Shown: positions 1 to 6,493, counted from the stretch's first letter. The stretch is 9,031 bases of DNA from CAZRZN01 sp964604565 (GCA_964604565.1 CAZRZN010000172.1:1-9031); one strand, 5' to 3'. Notes: generated from the sequence alone by a model not told the origin. Numbers and translations: made by a program.

Positions 1-1206
1 CAGCGCCAGCGCCGCCACCGCGTAAAGCATCACACCCACGGTCAGTGGCAGGGCCGTGCCGTTGAACATCAACCCCACGGGCACCGCCAGAACGACCGCC
101 GCCACCGTGGAGATCGCGCCGATGATCGACGCGGCCATGCCCGCGATATGGCCCATCGGTTCCATTGCAATCGCATTGAGATTGCCGATTGTCATGCCCG
201 CCTGAAAGAAGGCCACGAATTGCCAGAAGAAAAATGCCGCAAACAGCGCGGTTCCCGACAGGCCGCCCAGTTCCAGCATCACCAGCAGGCCGCTGACCCC
301 GATTTGCAGCATCATCATCACCGACACCATGCGCCGCATGCCGATGCGAATAACCAGCATGGCATTCAACACGCTGCCGGAGGCCGACAGGATCGCCGTC
401 GCGCCGAACCACAACGGAAAGCTGTCGGCCTTTTGAAACGTCACCTCGTAGATCGGTTGAATGCTGGAGATCGTCGCAAAGAGCATCCCAAGAACAAGGC
501 ATTGCACAGCGATGGACAGGCGCACCACCGGGTGGCGCAGCATCTCTTTCACGGCTGCCAAAAGCGCCGGGGCGCGGAACGGACGGCGCGCGGTGGCCGG
601 CAGGGTTTCGGGCAGGCGGAGCATCATCCAGAGGCTGACCACCCCGGCAAACAGGACAAAGGCCCAGAAGATCGCCGGCCATCCCGCAACAGAGATCAAC
701 TGCGCACCGACCAGCGGTGCAACCGCGGGGACGATGGTAAAGATCATCATGACAAACGACATGATCTGCGCCATCTGCCGCCCGACAAAGAGGTCGCGGA
801 TGATTGCCACCGCCACCACGCGCGGACCGGCAGCACCAAGCCCCTGTAGCATCCGCGCCGCCAGCAGCATTTCCAGGCTTTCGGCCTGCGCGGCCAGCGC
901 GGCCGCCGCAATGTAGATGCTCGCCCCGGCCAGCACGATGGGCTTGCGCCCGAAACTGTCCGACAGCGGCCCGGTGAAGAGGGTGCCGACCCCAAGACCC
1001 AGAACGAAGATGGTCACCACAAGCTGCACGGTATTCGCTGCGCTTGGGTTGAGGTCTGCCGCCATGTCAGGCAGCGCAGGCAACATGGCGTCGATGGAGA
1101 AGGCGACAGTCGCCAGCATCATGGCCATCAGCGCGATAAGTTCCACCCGACCGGGCATACCGATCGCGCGCGGCTGGGAAAGCGGGATGTCCTCTTGGGG
1201 GGGCAT
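1..1206 (-). CDS. Bcr/CflA-family MFS drug efflux transporter, C-terminus cut by window edge
   Basis: This is an inner-membrane proton-driven exporter of the major facilitator superfamily, drug-resistance (DHA1, Bcr/CflA) type. The frame stays open for all 402 codons from the ATG at 1206 to the left edge, so the last segment is missing; Bcr/CflA proteins are usually about 400 residues, so little is lost. After a short hydrophilic N-terminus (about residues 1-22) the first membrane helix ends in SIDAMLPALPDMA (about 37-49), typical of the family. The MFS motif A follows as GPLSDSFGRKP (about 79-89). Further hydrophobic segments continue to the edge. The start is supported by AGAGGT at 1212-1217, six bases before the ATG. 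It lies 56 bp downstream of the potassium channel gene on the same strand, so it could be the tail of that transcript or have its own promoter. The substrate cannot be told from the sequence. Confidence 0.9.
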   Translation of the reverse strand, partial: MPPQEDIPLSQPRAIGMPGRVELIALMAMMLATVAFSIDAMLPALPDMAADLNPSAANTVQLVVTIFVLGLGVGTLFTGPLSDSFGRKPIVLAGASIYIAAAALAAQAESLEMLLAARMLQGLGAAGPRVVAVAIIRDLFVGRQMAQIMSFVMMIFTIVPAVAPLVGAQLISVAGWPAIFWAFVLFAGVVSLWMMLRLPETLPATARRPFRAPALLAAVKEMLRHPVVRLSIAVQCLVLGMLFATISSIQPIYEVTFQKADSFPLWFGATAILSASGSVLNAMLVIRIGMRRMVSVMMMLQIGVSGLLVMLELGGLSGTALFAAFFFWQFVAFFQAGMTIGNLNAIAMEPMGHIAGMAASIIGAISTVAAVVLAVPVGLMFNGTALPLTVGVMLYAVAALAL

Positions 1207-1262
1207 GCGGGACCTCTGTAATGCGACGGTGCGCCTAGCACGTCCCCGTCAGGGAGAACAGG

Positions 1263-1622
1263 TCAGTCGTGAGGATCGGGCTTGTCGTCCTCGTTGGCGG
1301 GATCTTGCGGCTCATGCCGATGTCCGAGGCGCGCGACGAGCCATTCGGTATGCTCCTCGCGCTTGCGCATCGCAAAAACCCCGAACTGCTGCACAGCCAC
1401 GGCAAAAATGCCCAGCCCCAGAAGGATGAACACCGTCGTGCCGATCCGCCCGATGGCGGTTTGCGGCACCAGCTCGCCATATCCCACGGTCGATAGCGTC
1501 ACCACCGTGAAGAAATAGGAATCCAGCCAAGACCATCCCTCGACATGGTGGAAAAAGACCGTGCCGCCCACGATTATGAAAACGACGGTCAACAACAGGC
1601 TCAGAAGACGCAGGTTCATCAT
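1263..1622 (-). CDS. Two-TM potassium channel (Ion_trans_2 type)
   Basis: This is a predicted 119-residue inner-membrane potassium channel subunit, expected to work as a tetramer. A first membrane helix spans about residues 4-25. A re-entrant pore loop follows, starting near WSWLDSYFF and carrying the selectivity filter TVGYG at 45-49. The second helix is about 59-84. A short charged tail, rich in His, Asp and Pro, ends the protein; no RCK/TrkA-N regulatory domain is present, so this is a minimal KcsA-like channel. The ATG at 1622 overlaps the TGA of the upstream oxidoreductase gene (ATGA), and a second ATG follows at 1619, so either may be used. A longer in-frame start at 1670 exists inside the upstream gene but would add a hydrophilic stretch before the first helix and is less likely. 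How the gate is controlled is not visible. Confidence 0.88.
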   Translation of the reverse strand: MMNLRLLSLLLTVVFIIVGGTVFFHHVEGWSWLDSYFFTVVTLSTVGYGELVPQTAIGRIGTTVFILLGLGIFAVAVQQFGVFAMRKREEHTEWLVARLGHRHEPQDPANEDDKPDPHD

Positions 1623-2263
1623 GCAGCCGGGTCGGCGCCCGCTCGCAGTTCCGTGATGACCTTGCCCCACAGCTCGGTCGGTTGCGCGCCGGGCACCGCG
1701 TGCTTGCCGGCCACGATGAAGGTCGGGACCGAATTCACGCCCATGCCGCGCGCCGCCGCGTCCCGTTCGACGATCTCGCGGCGGTCCTCATCGGTGGCCA
1801 GAAGGCGCAGGACCATACTGGCATCCATTTCGACACCATCGGCAATATCGGCCAGCACCTCGTCCTGCCCGATGTCCCTGCCTTCGATGAAATAGGCGCG
1901 GAACAGGGCAGAGACGACAGCGGTCTGGCGCCCCTCGATCTCTGCCCAATGGATCAGGCGGTGCGCGTTGACCGTGCTGGGCGTGCGGGTGATCTGGTCC
2001 AGTTTCAGGTCCAGCCCGGCCTTTTTCGCGTTCTCCTCGACCGGCAGATAGGCTTTCACCGCGCCTTCCTTGCCGCCGAACTTCTCCTCCAGATAGCTGC
2101 GCCGGTCCATGCCTTCGGCGGGCATGGCCGGGTTCAGCATGAAGGGCAGCCATCGTATCCGGAAGGGATGGTCGGGATGTGCCTCAAGCGCCCGATCAAG
2201 GTAGGCCTTGCCGATATAGCACCATGGGCAGATGGGATCGGAAAAGATGTCGAGTTGGACCAT
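1619..2263 (-). CDS. DsbA-family oxidoreductase, FrnE/2-hydroxychromene-isomerase-like
   Basis: This is a 214-residue thioredoxin-fold protein of the DsbA superfamily, closest in layout to the FrnE-like cytoplasmic branch. It opens directly with beta-strand MVQLDIFSDP and has no signal peptide, which argues for a cytoplasmic location. The active-site motif CPWC is at residues 12-15. The helical insert domain occupies roughly 50-150, with the FrnE-like stretch TPSTVNAHRLIHWA around 94-107. The cis-proline loop VNSVPTF lies at about 176-182 (Pro180). An in-frame start at 2410 would add 49 residues ahead of the fold; the start at 2263 is preferred because AGGAGG (2269-2274) sits five bases before it. 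It lies 179 bp downstream of the ligase gene, and its stop overlaps the channel gene start. Members handle thiol-disulfide exchange or glutathione-linked reactions; the substrate here is unknown. Confidence 0.9.
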   Translation of the reverse strand: MVQLDIFSDPICPWCYIGKAYLDRALEAHPDHPFRIRWLPFMLNPAMPAEGMDRRSYLEEKFGGKEGAVKAYLPVEENAKKAGLDLKLDQITRTPSTVNAHRLIHWAEIEGRQTAVVSALFRAYFIEGRDIGQDEVLADIADGVEMDASMVLRLLATDEDRREIVERDAAARGMGVNSVPTFIVAGKHAVPGAQPTELWGKVITELRAGADPAA

Positions 2264-2268
2264 GCGAG

Positions 2269-2289
2269 CCTCCTGTTTGGCGCATTTTA
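2269..2289 (-). promoter_or_regulatory. Candidate -10 element and strong RBS of the DsbA-like gene
   Basis: Read on the minus strand, TAAAAT (2284-2289) matches five of six bases of the sigma-70 -10 consensus. It is followed by the strong Shine-Dalgarno AGGAGG (2269-2274). A start near 2277 would leave a leader of only about 14 nt. No good -35 hexamer is seen at the expected spacing. The RBS is certain enough to fix the gene start; the promoter is tentative. Confidence 0.4.
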
Positions 2290-2384
2290 CACGATTGTGC
2301 GGCAGGTGCGACATCCCGCGGGGAAATTCGCGCCGTCCCATGACACGCTCCGCCCACCCCTGATCGCATGAACGCTGCCGCGTG

Positions 2385-2436
2385 TCCGGACAGTGATCCG
2401 GAACGATCATCGTGCCATGAACCCGCCATCAGGCAC
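2385..2436 (-). terminator. Two stem-loops just downstream of the CoA ligase
   Basis: Seven bases past the ligase stop there is a hairpin at 2412-2436: GTGCC+TGA pairs with TCA+GGCAC, with one bulged base and an 8-nt loop. A second follows at 2385-2402, TCCGGA-N6-TCCGGA. Neither is followed by a U-run in the minus-strand transcript, so they are not classical intrinsic terminators. They may mark a transcript 3' end, protect it, or help Rho-dependent ending before the DsbA-like gene. Confidence 0.35.
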
Positions 2437-2442
2437 AAAGGG

Positions 2443-3969
2443 TCAGCCTTGAGACGGATCCTTGAGACGGGCGCGCAGCAGCTTGCCGTTGGGGTTGCGC
2501 GGCAGGGCGTCCACCCGGATGAAGGCGCGCGGGCATTTGTAGCGGGCCAGACGCGTGGCGGCAGCGGCTTTCAGCGTCTTTTCGTCAAGTTCCGCCTCCG
2601 CGGTGTAGAAGGCCGCGATGATCCGCACATCCTCCTTGACCGCGATATCGGTGACCGCCAGTTCGATGACGCCCGGCAAGCTGCTCAGCGCGGCCTCCAC
2701 CTCCAGCGGTGAAACGCGGTAGCCGCCAGCGTTCATCATATCGTCGTGGCGTCCGAGGTAGGTGATATTCCCCGCCGCATCCATCGTCCCGCGATCCCCG
2801 GTCAGATACCAGTCGCCGTGCAACCGTTCTGCCGTGGCCTCGGGCGCACCGATATAGCCGATCATCAACCCCGGATCGTCCCGGCCAACGGCGATCACGC
2901 CTTCTGACCCGCAGGGCACGGGCGTTCCATCCCCGCCAAGGATCGCCACGCGCCGTCCCTGTTGGGGGCGTCCCAGCGTGCCGGGCACCGCCGGACATTC
3001 GGGCGCTGCGGAAATGAATGTGGAACATTCCGACATGCCATATGCCTCGAATATCCCGGTTCCCGTGGCCTCTTGCCAGCGATCGCGCAGGCTCTCGGGC
3101 AGCTTTTCGCCGGCGGCAAGCGCGTGCCGCAATTTCGGCATCGCCGGCACCGGGTATTTCAATACCTGCCGAAAGACCCCCGGCGCCGCGGCGAAGATCG
3201 TCGCCTCGAACCGTTTCATCAGGAGGGCCAGCTGCGCCGGATCGGTCCCCGCGGCAGGGATCAGCGCGCTAGCCCCGCGCGTCCAAGGATCCATCAGCCC
3301 GGTCCCCAGCGTATAGGTCCAGTTGAAGGCCCCCGCGTGCAGCAGACGGTCCTCCGGCGTCAGCGCATACCACCCGTCCATCATCATCTGCCGTGCCCAG
3401 ATCGCCCGATGCGCATGACCCACGGCGCGCGGGGTGCCCGAAGTGCCGGACGTGTAAACGATATAGGCCAGTCGATCCGGGTCCCCCATGGCGTAGTCCA
3501 AAGGGGCCAGATCACGCCAGCCGTGATAGATGTCTTCACCCCAGATCGGCAGGCCGGTTTCCGGGCAGGGCACTCCATCGGCCCGCAGGATGGCCCGTGG
3601 CGACAGGTGATCGATGATCTTGGAGACTTCCGGTTCGGTCAGCTGCGAGGAGGTCGGAACGGGCACGACGCCCGCGGCGATGGCCCCCAGATAGGCGATG
3701 GGGAAATCCACCGTGTTGCCCAACCGCATGAGCAGAATATCCCCGGGGGTCAGTCCCTTCGCGCGCAGACCGCGCGCCGTGCCAAGCACGGCTGCCGTCA
3801 GCCGCCCGTAAGACCATCTTTGCGCGCCGGTGGGCCTGACCACCGAAAGGGCAATTTTTTCCGGTGTGCGGGCACCGGCGGACAACACATGCGCGGCCAG
3901 ATTGAACGGCGCAGGGCAGGGCGCAAACGGACCCTTGTCGAACAGTGAAATCGGATCATCCAGCGACAT
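2443..3969 (-). CDS. AMP-forming acyl/aryl-CoA ligase (class I adenylate-forming)
   Basis: This is a 508-residue ANL-superfamily enzyme, expected to activate a carboxylic acid with ATP to an acyl-AMP and then to a CoA thioester in the cytoplasm. The nucleotide P-loop is YTSGTSGTPRAVGH (172-185). EAYGMSE is at 308-314, YLTGD at 388-392, the hinge region GRHDDMMNAGGYRVSPLEVE at 406-425, and the catalytic lysine in PNGK at 493-496. The layout and length fit benzoate-CoA-ligase-like or medium-chain acyl-CoA synthetases; the acid used cannot be fixed by eye. An in-frame start at 4056 would add 29 Arg/Pro-rich residues; the ATG at 3969 starts where family homology begins but has only a weak GGCGG RBS. 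The gene is divergent from the XRE-cupin regulator, which probably controls it. One oddity is that the P-loop has Arg181-Ala182 where Lys-Gly is usual. Confidence 0.9.
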   Translation of the reverse strand: MSLDDPISLFDKGPFAPCPAPFNLAAHVLSAGARTPEKIALSVVRPTGAQRWSYGRLTAAVLGTARGLRAKGLTPGDILLMRLGNTVDFPIAYLGAIAAGVVPVPTSSQLTEPEVSKIIDHLSPRAILRADGVPCPETGLPIWGEDIYHGWRDLAPLDYAMGDPDRLAYIVYTSGTSGTPRAVGHAHRAIWARQMMMDGWYALTPEDRLLHAGAFNWTYTLGTGLMDPWTRGASALIPAAGTDPAQLALLMKRFEATIFAAAPGVFRQVLKYPVPAMPKLRHALAAGEKLPESLRDRWQEATGTGIFEAYGMSECSTFISAAPECPAVPGTLGRPQQGRRVAILGGDGTPVPCGSEGVIAVGRDDPGLMIGYIGAPEATAERLHGDWYLTGDRGTMDAAGNITYLGRHDDMMNAGGYRVSPLEVEAALSSLPGVIELAVTDIAVKEDVRIIAAFYTAEAELDEKTLKAAAATRLARYKCPRAFIRVDALPRNPNGKLLRARLKDPSQG

Positions 3970-3989
3970 GCCGCCGGGAATAGGTCGCG

Positions 3990-4075
3990 TGCGCCGCAGG
4001 CGCAAGGGGTCCCTGAAACCGGCCAAAGCAGATCGGCCCCCCGGACGGCACCTCATCCGGCACGGACCGGTCGTG
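3990..4075. promoter_or_regulatory. Palindromes in the ligase/regulator divergent control region
   Basis: The 176-bp gap between the divergent starts (3970-4145) holds three inverted repeats. They are TGCGCC-gca-GGCGCA at 3990-4004, CCGGA-N10-TCCGG at 4041-4060, and the 8-bp palindrome GACCGGTC at 4065-4072 flanked by CAC(G) and GTG (4061-4075). The first would form a tight hairpin in the ligase leader RNA. The other two are reasonable candidates for operators of the adjacent XRE regulator, which would bind as a dimer. In GC-rich DNA such repeats also arise by chance, so the assignment is tentative. Confidence 0.35.
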
Positions 4076-4108
4076 ACCTTGGAAATCCCTCTGGAACCGG
4101 GGGTTTGC

Positions 4109-4137
4109 TTGCATATGGATCGGGTGCGGCCTATAGC
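4109..4137 (+). promoter_or_regulatory. Candidate promoter of the XRE-cupin regulator
   Basis: TTGCAT (4109-4114) and TATAGC (4132-4137) are separated by 17 bp, the ideal sigma-70 spacing. They match three and four of six consensus bases. The -10 ends only eight bases before the ATG at 4146, so transcription would begin at or just before the start codon. A weaker minus-strand pair (TTGTGC at 4136-4141, CATATG at 4112-4117, 18-bp spacing) overlaps it and could serve the ligase. Confidence 0.4.
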
Positions 4138-4145
4138 ACAAAGCT

Positions 4146-4766
4146 ATGTCCCGAGATCCAAAATCCATGATCCGCATCGCCCGGGAAAACGGCGATGAGG
4201 CGCAGGCCGAACCTCTGGATCTCGGTCCGCGTGTGCGCGAACTCCGCAAGGAACGCAGCTGGACGTTGGAACAGGCCGCCCGGCAGGCAGGTCTTGCCCG
4301 GTCGACTTTGTCGAAGATCGAAAACGGGCAGATGTCGCCGACCTATGACGCCCTCAAGAAGCTTGCGGTCGGGCTGGACATTTCCGTGCCCCAGCTTTTC
4401 ACACCGCCGCAGCAGGAAAAGGCGAACGGCCGCATGGTTGTCACGCGGGCAGGAGAGGGGCAGGGCCAGCCCACCGCCACCTATGAGCATGACCTGCTCG
4501 CGCCCGCGTTCAAGAACAAGAAGATGCTGCCCTACAGCGCACGGGTTCGGGCACGGCGGATGGAGGAATTCGATGGCTGGGTCCGCCACGATGGCGAGGA
4601 ATTCCTCTATGTACTGACGGGTGTGATCCAGCTTTACACGGAATTTTATGAACCCATGGAGTTGCGTCGCGGCGACAGCGCCTATTACGACGCCACCATG
4701 GGGCATAACGTGCTGTCGATCTCACCCGAGGATGCGACGATCCTCTGGGTCACCGCGCTGGTCTGA
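4146..4766 (+). CDS. XRE-family transcriptional regulator with C-terminal cupin sensor
   Basis: This 206-residue regulator is the only convincing plus-strand gene. An N-terminal helix-turn-helix of the Cro/C1 type covers about residues 28-85, with the recognition region ARSTLSKIENGQMSPTYDAL (51-70). A linker leads to a C-terminal cupin_2 barrel at about 128-204. Its first motif is around HDGEEFLYVLTG (148-159) and its second around RRGDSAYYDATMGHNV (174-189). Proteins of this architecture sense a small molecule through the cupin and usually control an adjacent catabolic gene, here most likely the divergent CoA ligase and perhaps itself. The ATG at 4146 has no recognisable Shine-Dalgarno and lies eight bases past a candidate -10, so a leaderless transcript is possible; a second ATG at 4167 also lacks one. 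Its stop is five bases from the stop of the convergent small gene. Confidence 0.92.
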   Translation: MSRDPKSMIRIARENGDEAQAEPLDLGPRVRELRKERSWTLEQAARQAGLARSTLSKIENGQMSPTYDALKKLAVGLDISVPQLFTPPQQEKANGRMVVTRAGEGQGQPTATYEHDLLAPAFKNKKMLPYSARVRARRMEEFDGWVRHDGEEFLYVLTGVIQLYTEFYEPMELRRGDSAYYDATMGHNVLSISPEDATILWVTALV

Positions 4767-4771
4767 CGCGG

Positions 4772-5014
4772 TCAGCCCTGCGCCATCATCGGAACGCGCC
4801 GCCGTCGCGCGCTGCCATTCTGGCTGCGCATGAACTCATCCAGCGCAGCGCGCGCCTCTTCGTTCGTCAATCCATGAACGTCGGCCAGATGACTGGTCAA
4901 CGCGCGGCTGTCACGGGGCGGTTCGCATAGACAACTCCGGTCGATGCGGGGAAATCGGGCTTCAAGGTGGTCGATCATCGAGTGCCAATTCGCGGAAAGC
5001 TCATGCCAGTCCAT
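4772..5014 (-). CDS. Small orphan protein (80 aa) with a CxC...HxxxxH pattern
   Basis: I do not recognise this family. The start at 5014 is chosen because AAGGAG (5021-5026) lies six bases upstream; an in-frame start at 5044 would add ten residues without such support. The product is hydrophilic and cytoplasmic, with no signal peptide or membrane helix. An amphipathic N-terminal helix with many aromatic and acidic residues (about 1-20) is followed by Cys28-x-Cys30, then His42 and His47, a helix rich in Ala and Glu (about 49-64), and a basic tail GSARRRR (67-73). The Cys/His spacing could bind a metal, and the basic tail could bind nucleic acid or a partner; both are guesses. It is convergent with the XRE regulator, five bases apart stop to stop, and is preceded by an AT-rich leader. 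The coding call rests on the RBS and protein-like composition. Confidence 0.7.
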   Translation of the reverse strand: MDWHELSANWHSMIDHLEARFPRIDRSCLCEPPRDSRALTSHLADVHGLTNEEARAALDEFMRSQNGSARRRRVPMMAQG

Positions 5015-5157
5015 CGGACGCTCCTTATTAAACGCTTGGCACACATTAGCGGAAAATGCATCTTTTACAAATATTTCGTTAACGCCGAAAGCTTTCCAAG
5101 TGAAAAATTGGTTAATTTTCCCTGATTTACCGTGATGGTAGAGTTTTTTCGCAGGGC
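5015..5157. other. AT-rich intergenic leader upstream of the small orphan gene
   Basis: This stretch is much richer in A and T than the rest of the window. It holds the inverted repeat AAAATT-ggtt-AATTTT (5104-5119), the 10-bp palindrome GAAAGCTTTC (5087-5096), GTTAAC (5078-5083) and GGTTAA (5110-5115). The TTAAC-type elements resemble half-sites of the alphaproteobacterial cell-cycle regulator CtrA. It is the likely promoter region of the small gene at 4772-5014, but no convincing -35/-10 pair could be picked. A plus-strand reading frame here is not credible as a gene. Confidence 0.4.
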
Positions 5158-5191
5158 CGTCATGGGCGCGGCCGGAACTGCGCCCACGACG
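5158..5191 (-). terminator. Stem-loop after livM, possible 3' end of the transporter operon
   Basis: Nine bases beyond the livM stop lies a strong hairpin. TGGGCGC (5163-5169) pairs with GCGCCCA (5180-5186) around a 10-nt loop, and after one mismatch CGTC (5158-5161) pairs with GACG (5188-5191). In the minus-strand transcript it is not followed by a U-run (the next tract is A-rich), so it is not a standard intrinsic terminator. A 3'-protecting or Rho-associated structure is likely. Confidence 0.45.
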
Positions 5192-5200
5192 GTCAGTCGC

Positions 5201-6493
5201 CTACCGTTCCGGGAGCAGGCCGCGTGGGGAGAATCGCAGGACCACGAGGAGAATCACGCCCATCGTGAGCAGACGCATGTGCTGAACGCTGTTCAGGAGA
5301 TGCGCGCGGAGGTCGGAGTCCGCTGGCAGCCAGCTCGTGACCCAAGTCATGAAACCCGGCCCGACGGTTTCGACCTGCACCCAGAGGAACCAGATCAGGA
5401 ACCCGCCGAGAACGGCGCCAAGGTTGTTTCCGGATCCGCCGACGATGACCATCACCCAGATCAGGAACGTATAGCGCAGCGGTTGATAGCTGGTGGGTGT
5501 CAGCAGGCCGTCCAGCGTGGTCATCATGGCCCCCGCGATGCCGCAGATCGCCGACCCGAGGATGAAGACCTGAAGATGGCGGAAGGTCACATCCTTGCCC
5601 ATCGCCCTGGCCGATACTTCGTTGTCGCGGATCGCCCGCATCATCCGACCCCAGGGAGAGTTCAGGGCAAGCTGCGCCAGAACCAACAGAATGATCAGGG
5701 CCGCCGTGAAATACAGCGAATACCCGAGTTTCACGTATAGCGTCGAGGCCGAGGTCGGATCGAGCCCGAGGCCCGCCGCGGTTTCGACAAAGCCGGGATC
5801 GTTCTGAAGGTCGACCTCGTTCGGGACCGGGCGCGGCAGACCGGTGACGTTCTTGACGCCCCGGGTCAGCCATTCCTCGTTCTTCATGATGGCGATGATG
5901 ATTTCGGAAATGCCCAGCGTCGCGATGGCAAGGTAATCTGACCGAAGACCCAGCGCCGTCTTGCCGATGATCCATGCGCCCCCCGCGGCAAGCAATCCGC
6001 CAACGATCCAGGCAAAGACCACCGGCAGGCCAAGCCCGCCGAGGAACCCGGTGCCGGCGGGGTTGACCGCCTCGATCGCGTCCACCGCCGGATCCCGCAC
6101 CATGCGGTAGATGATGAAGCCGACAAGGATGAACAGTGCCACCACCCAGCGGTTCCGCGTCCGCCTCCACAACTGGAACGCGCCCGCGATGGTCGCCGCG
6201 CCAAGCACCAGTGCGAAGATGGCCCTGATGCCGCCTGCGGCCCATGCCTCATCGACCGGATCCACGGAAGTCAGCACGACGGCCATGCCGCCGAGGGCGA
6301 CGAACCCCATGATGCCCACGTTGAACAGCCCCGCGATCCCCCATTGCAGGTTCACGCCAAGCGACATGATGGCGCTGACCAGACCCATGTTCAGGATCAC
6401 CAGCGCCAGATCCCAGCCTTGCAGGACGCCGGTGCCGAGGATCAGCAGGCCGACAGCGCCGAAAAGCACGATGGTGCGGAGTGAATGGCTCAT
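5201..6493 (-). CDS. livM: Branched-chain amino acid ABC transporter permease LivM
   Basis: This 430-residue permease is the second membrane subunit of an HAAT-family importer and pairs with LivH. Family landmarks are the N-terminal region VNLQWGIAGLFNVGIMGFVA (47-66), RSDYLAIATLGISEI (184-198), the cytoplasmic loop GRMMRAIRDNEVSARAMGKD (282-301) that contacts the ATPases, and VGGSGNNLGAVLGG (351-364). It ends with FSPRGLLPER. It is longer than many LivM proteins. The extra length includes residues about 95-155, with an added hydrophobic segment WVVALFILVGFIIYRMV (116-132), and a longer loop before the last helix (about 372-405). The ATG overlaps the livH stop as ATGA, with AAGGGGA upstream inside livH, so translation is probably coupled. 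It appears to be the last gene of the operon. The solute may be branched-chain amino acids, or aromatic or other carboxylates. Confidence 0.95.
   Translation of the reverse strand: MSHSLRTIVLFGAVGLLILGTGVLQGWDLALVILNMGLVSAIMSLGVNLQWGIAGLFNVGIMGFVALGGMAVVLTSVDPVDEAWAAGGIRAIFALVLGAATIAGAFQLWRRTRNRWVVALFILVGFIIYRMVRDPAVDAIEAVNPAGTGFLGGLGLPVVFAWIVGGLLAAGGAWIIGKTALGLRSDYLAIATLGISEIIIAIMKNEEWLTRGVKNVTGLPRPVPNEVDLQNDPGFVETAAGLGLDPTSASTLYVKLGYSLYFTAALIILLVLAQLALNSPWGRMMRAIRDNEVSARAMGKDVTFRHLQVFILGSAICGIAGAMMTTLDGLLTPTSYQPLRYTFLIWVMVIVGGSGNNLGAVLGGFLIWFLWVQVETVGPGFMTWVTSWLPADSDLRAHLLNSVQHMRLLTMGVILLVVLRFSPRGLLPER

Noticed and set aside
148..849. 233-codon plus-strand reading frame, very rich in His, Arg and Gln
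   Set aside because: It is the antisense of the MFS transporter gene; the composition is typical of a shadow frame in GC-rich DNA and no protein family is visible.
2962..3948. 328-codon plus-strand reading frame opposite the CoA ligase
   Set aside because: Its Arg/Gly/Pro/Gln-rich low-complexity composition reflects codon bias of the opposite strand; the ligase frame shows all expected motifs.
5051..5121. GGAAAAT and ATTTTCC as a distant inverted repeat
   Set aside because: Only 7 bp, separated by 57 bases in AT-rich DNA; well within chance.
5128..5149. Small plus-strand hairpin TACC-GTGAT-GGTA followed by a T-run, resembling a terminator
   Set aside because: The stem has only four base pairs and no plus-strand gene reads into it; the nearest, the XRE regulator, ends more than 350 bases upstream.
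5193..6245. 350-codon minus-strand frame overlapping livM
   Set aside because: It lies in another frame of livM, is rich in Arg, Gly and His, has no membrane helices or known motif, and conflicts with a clear LivM.
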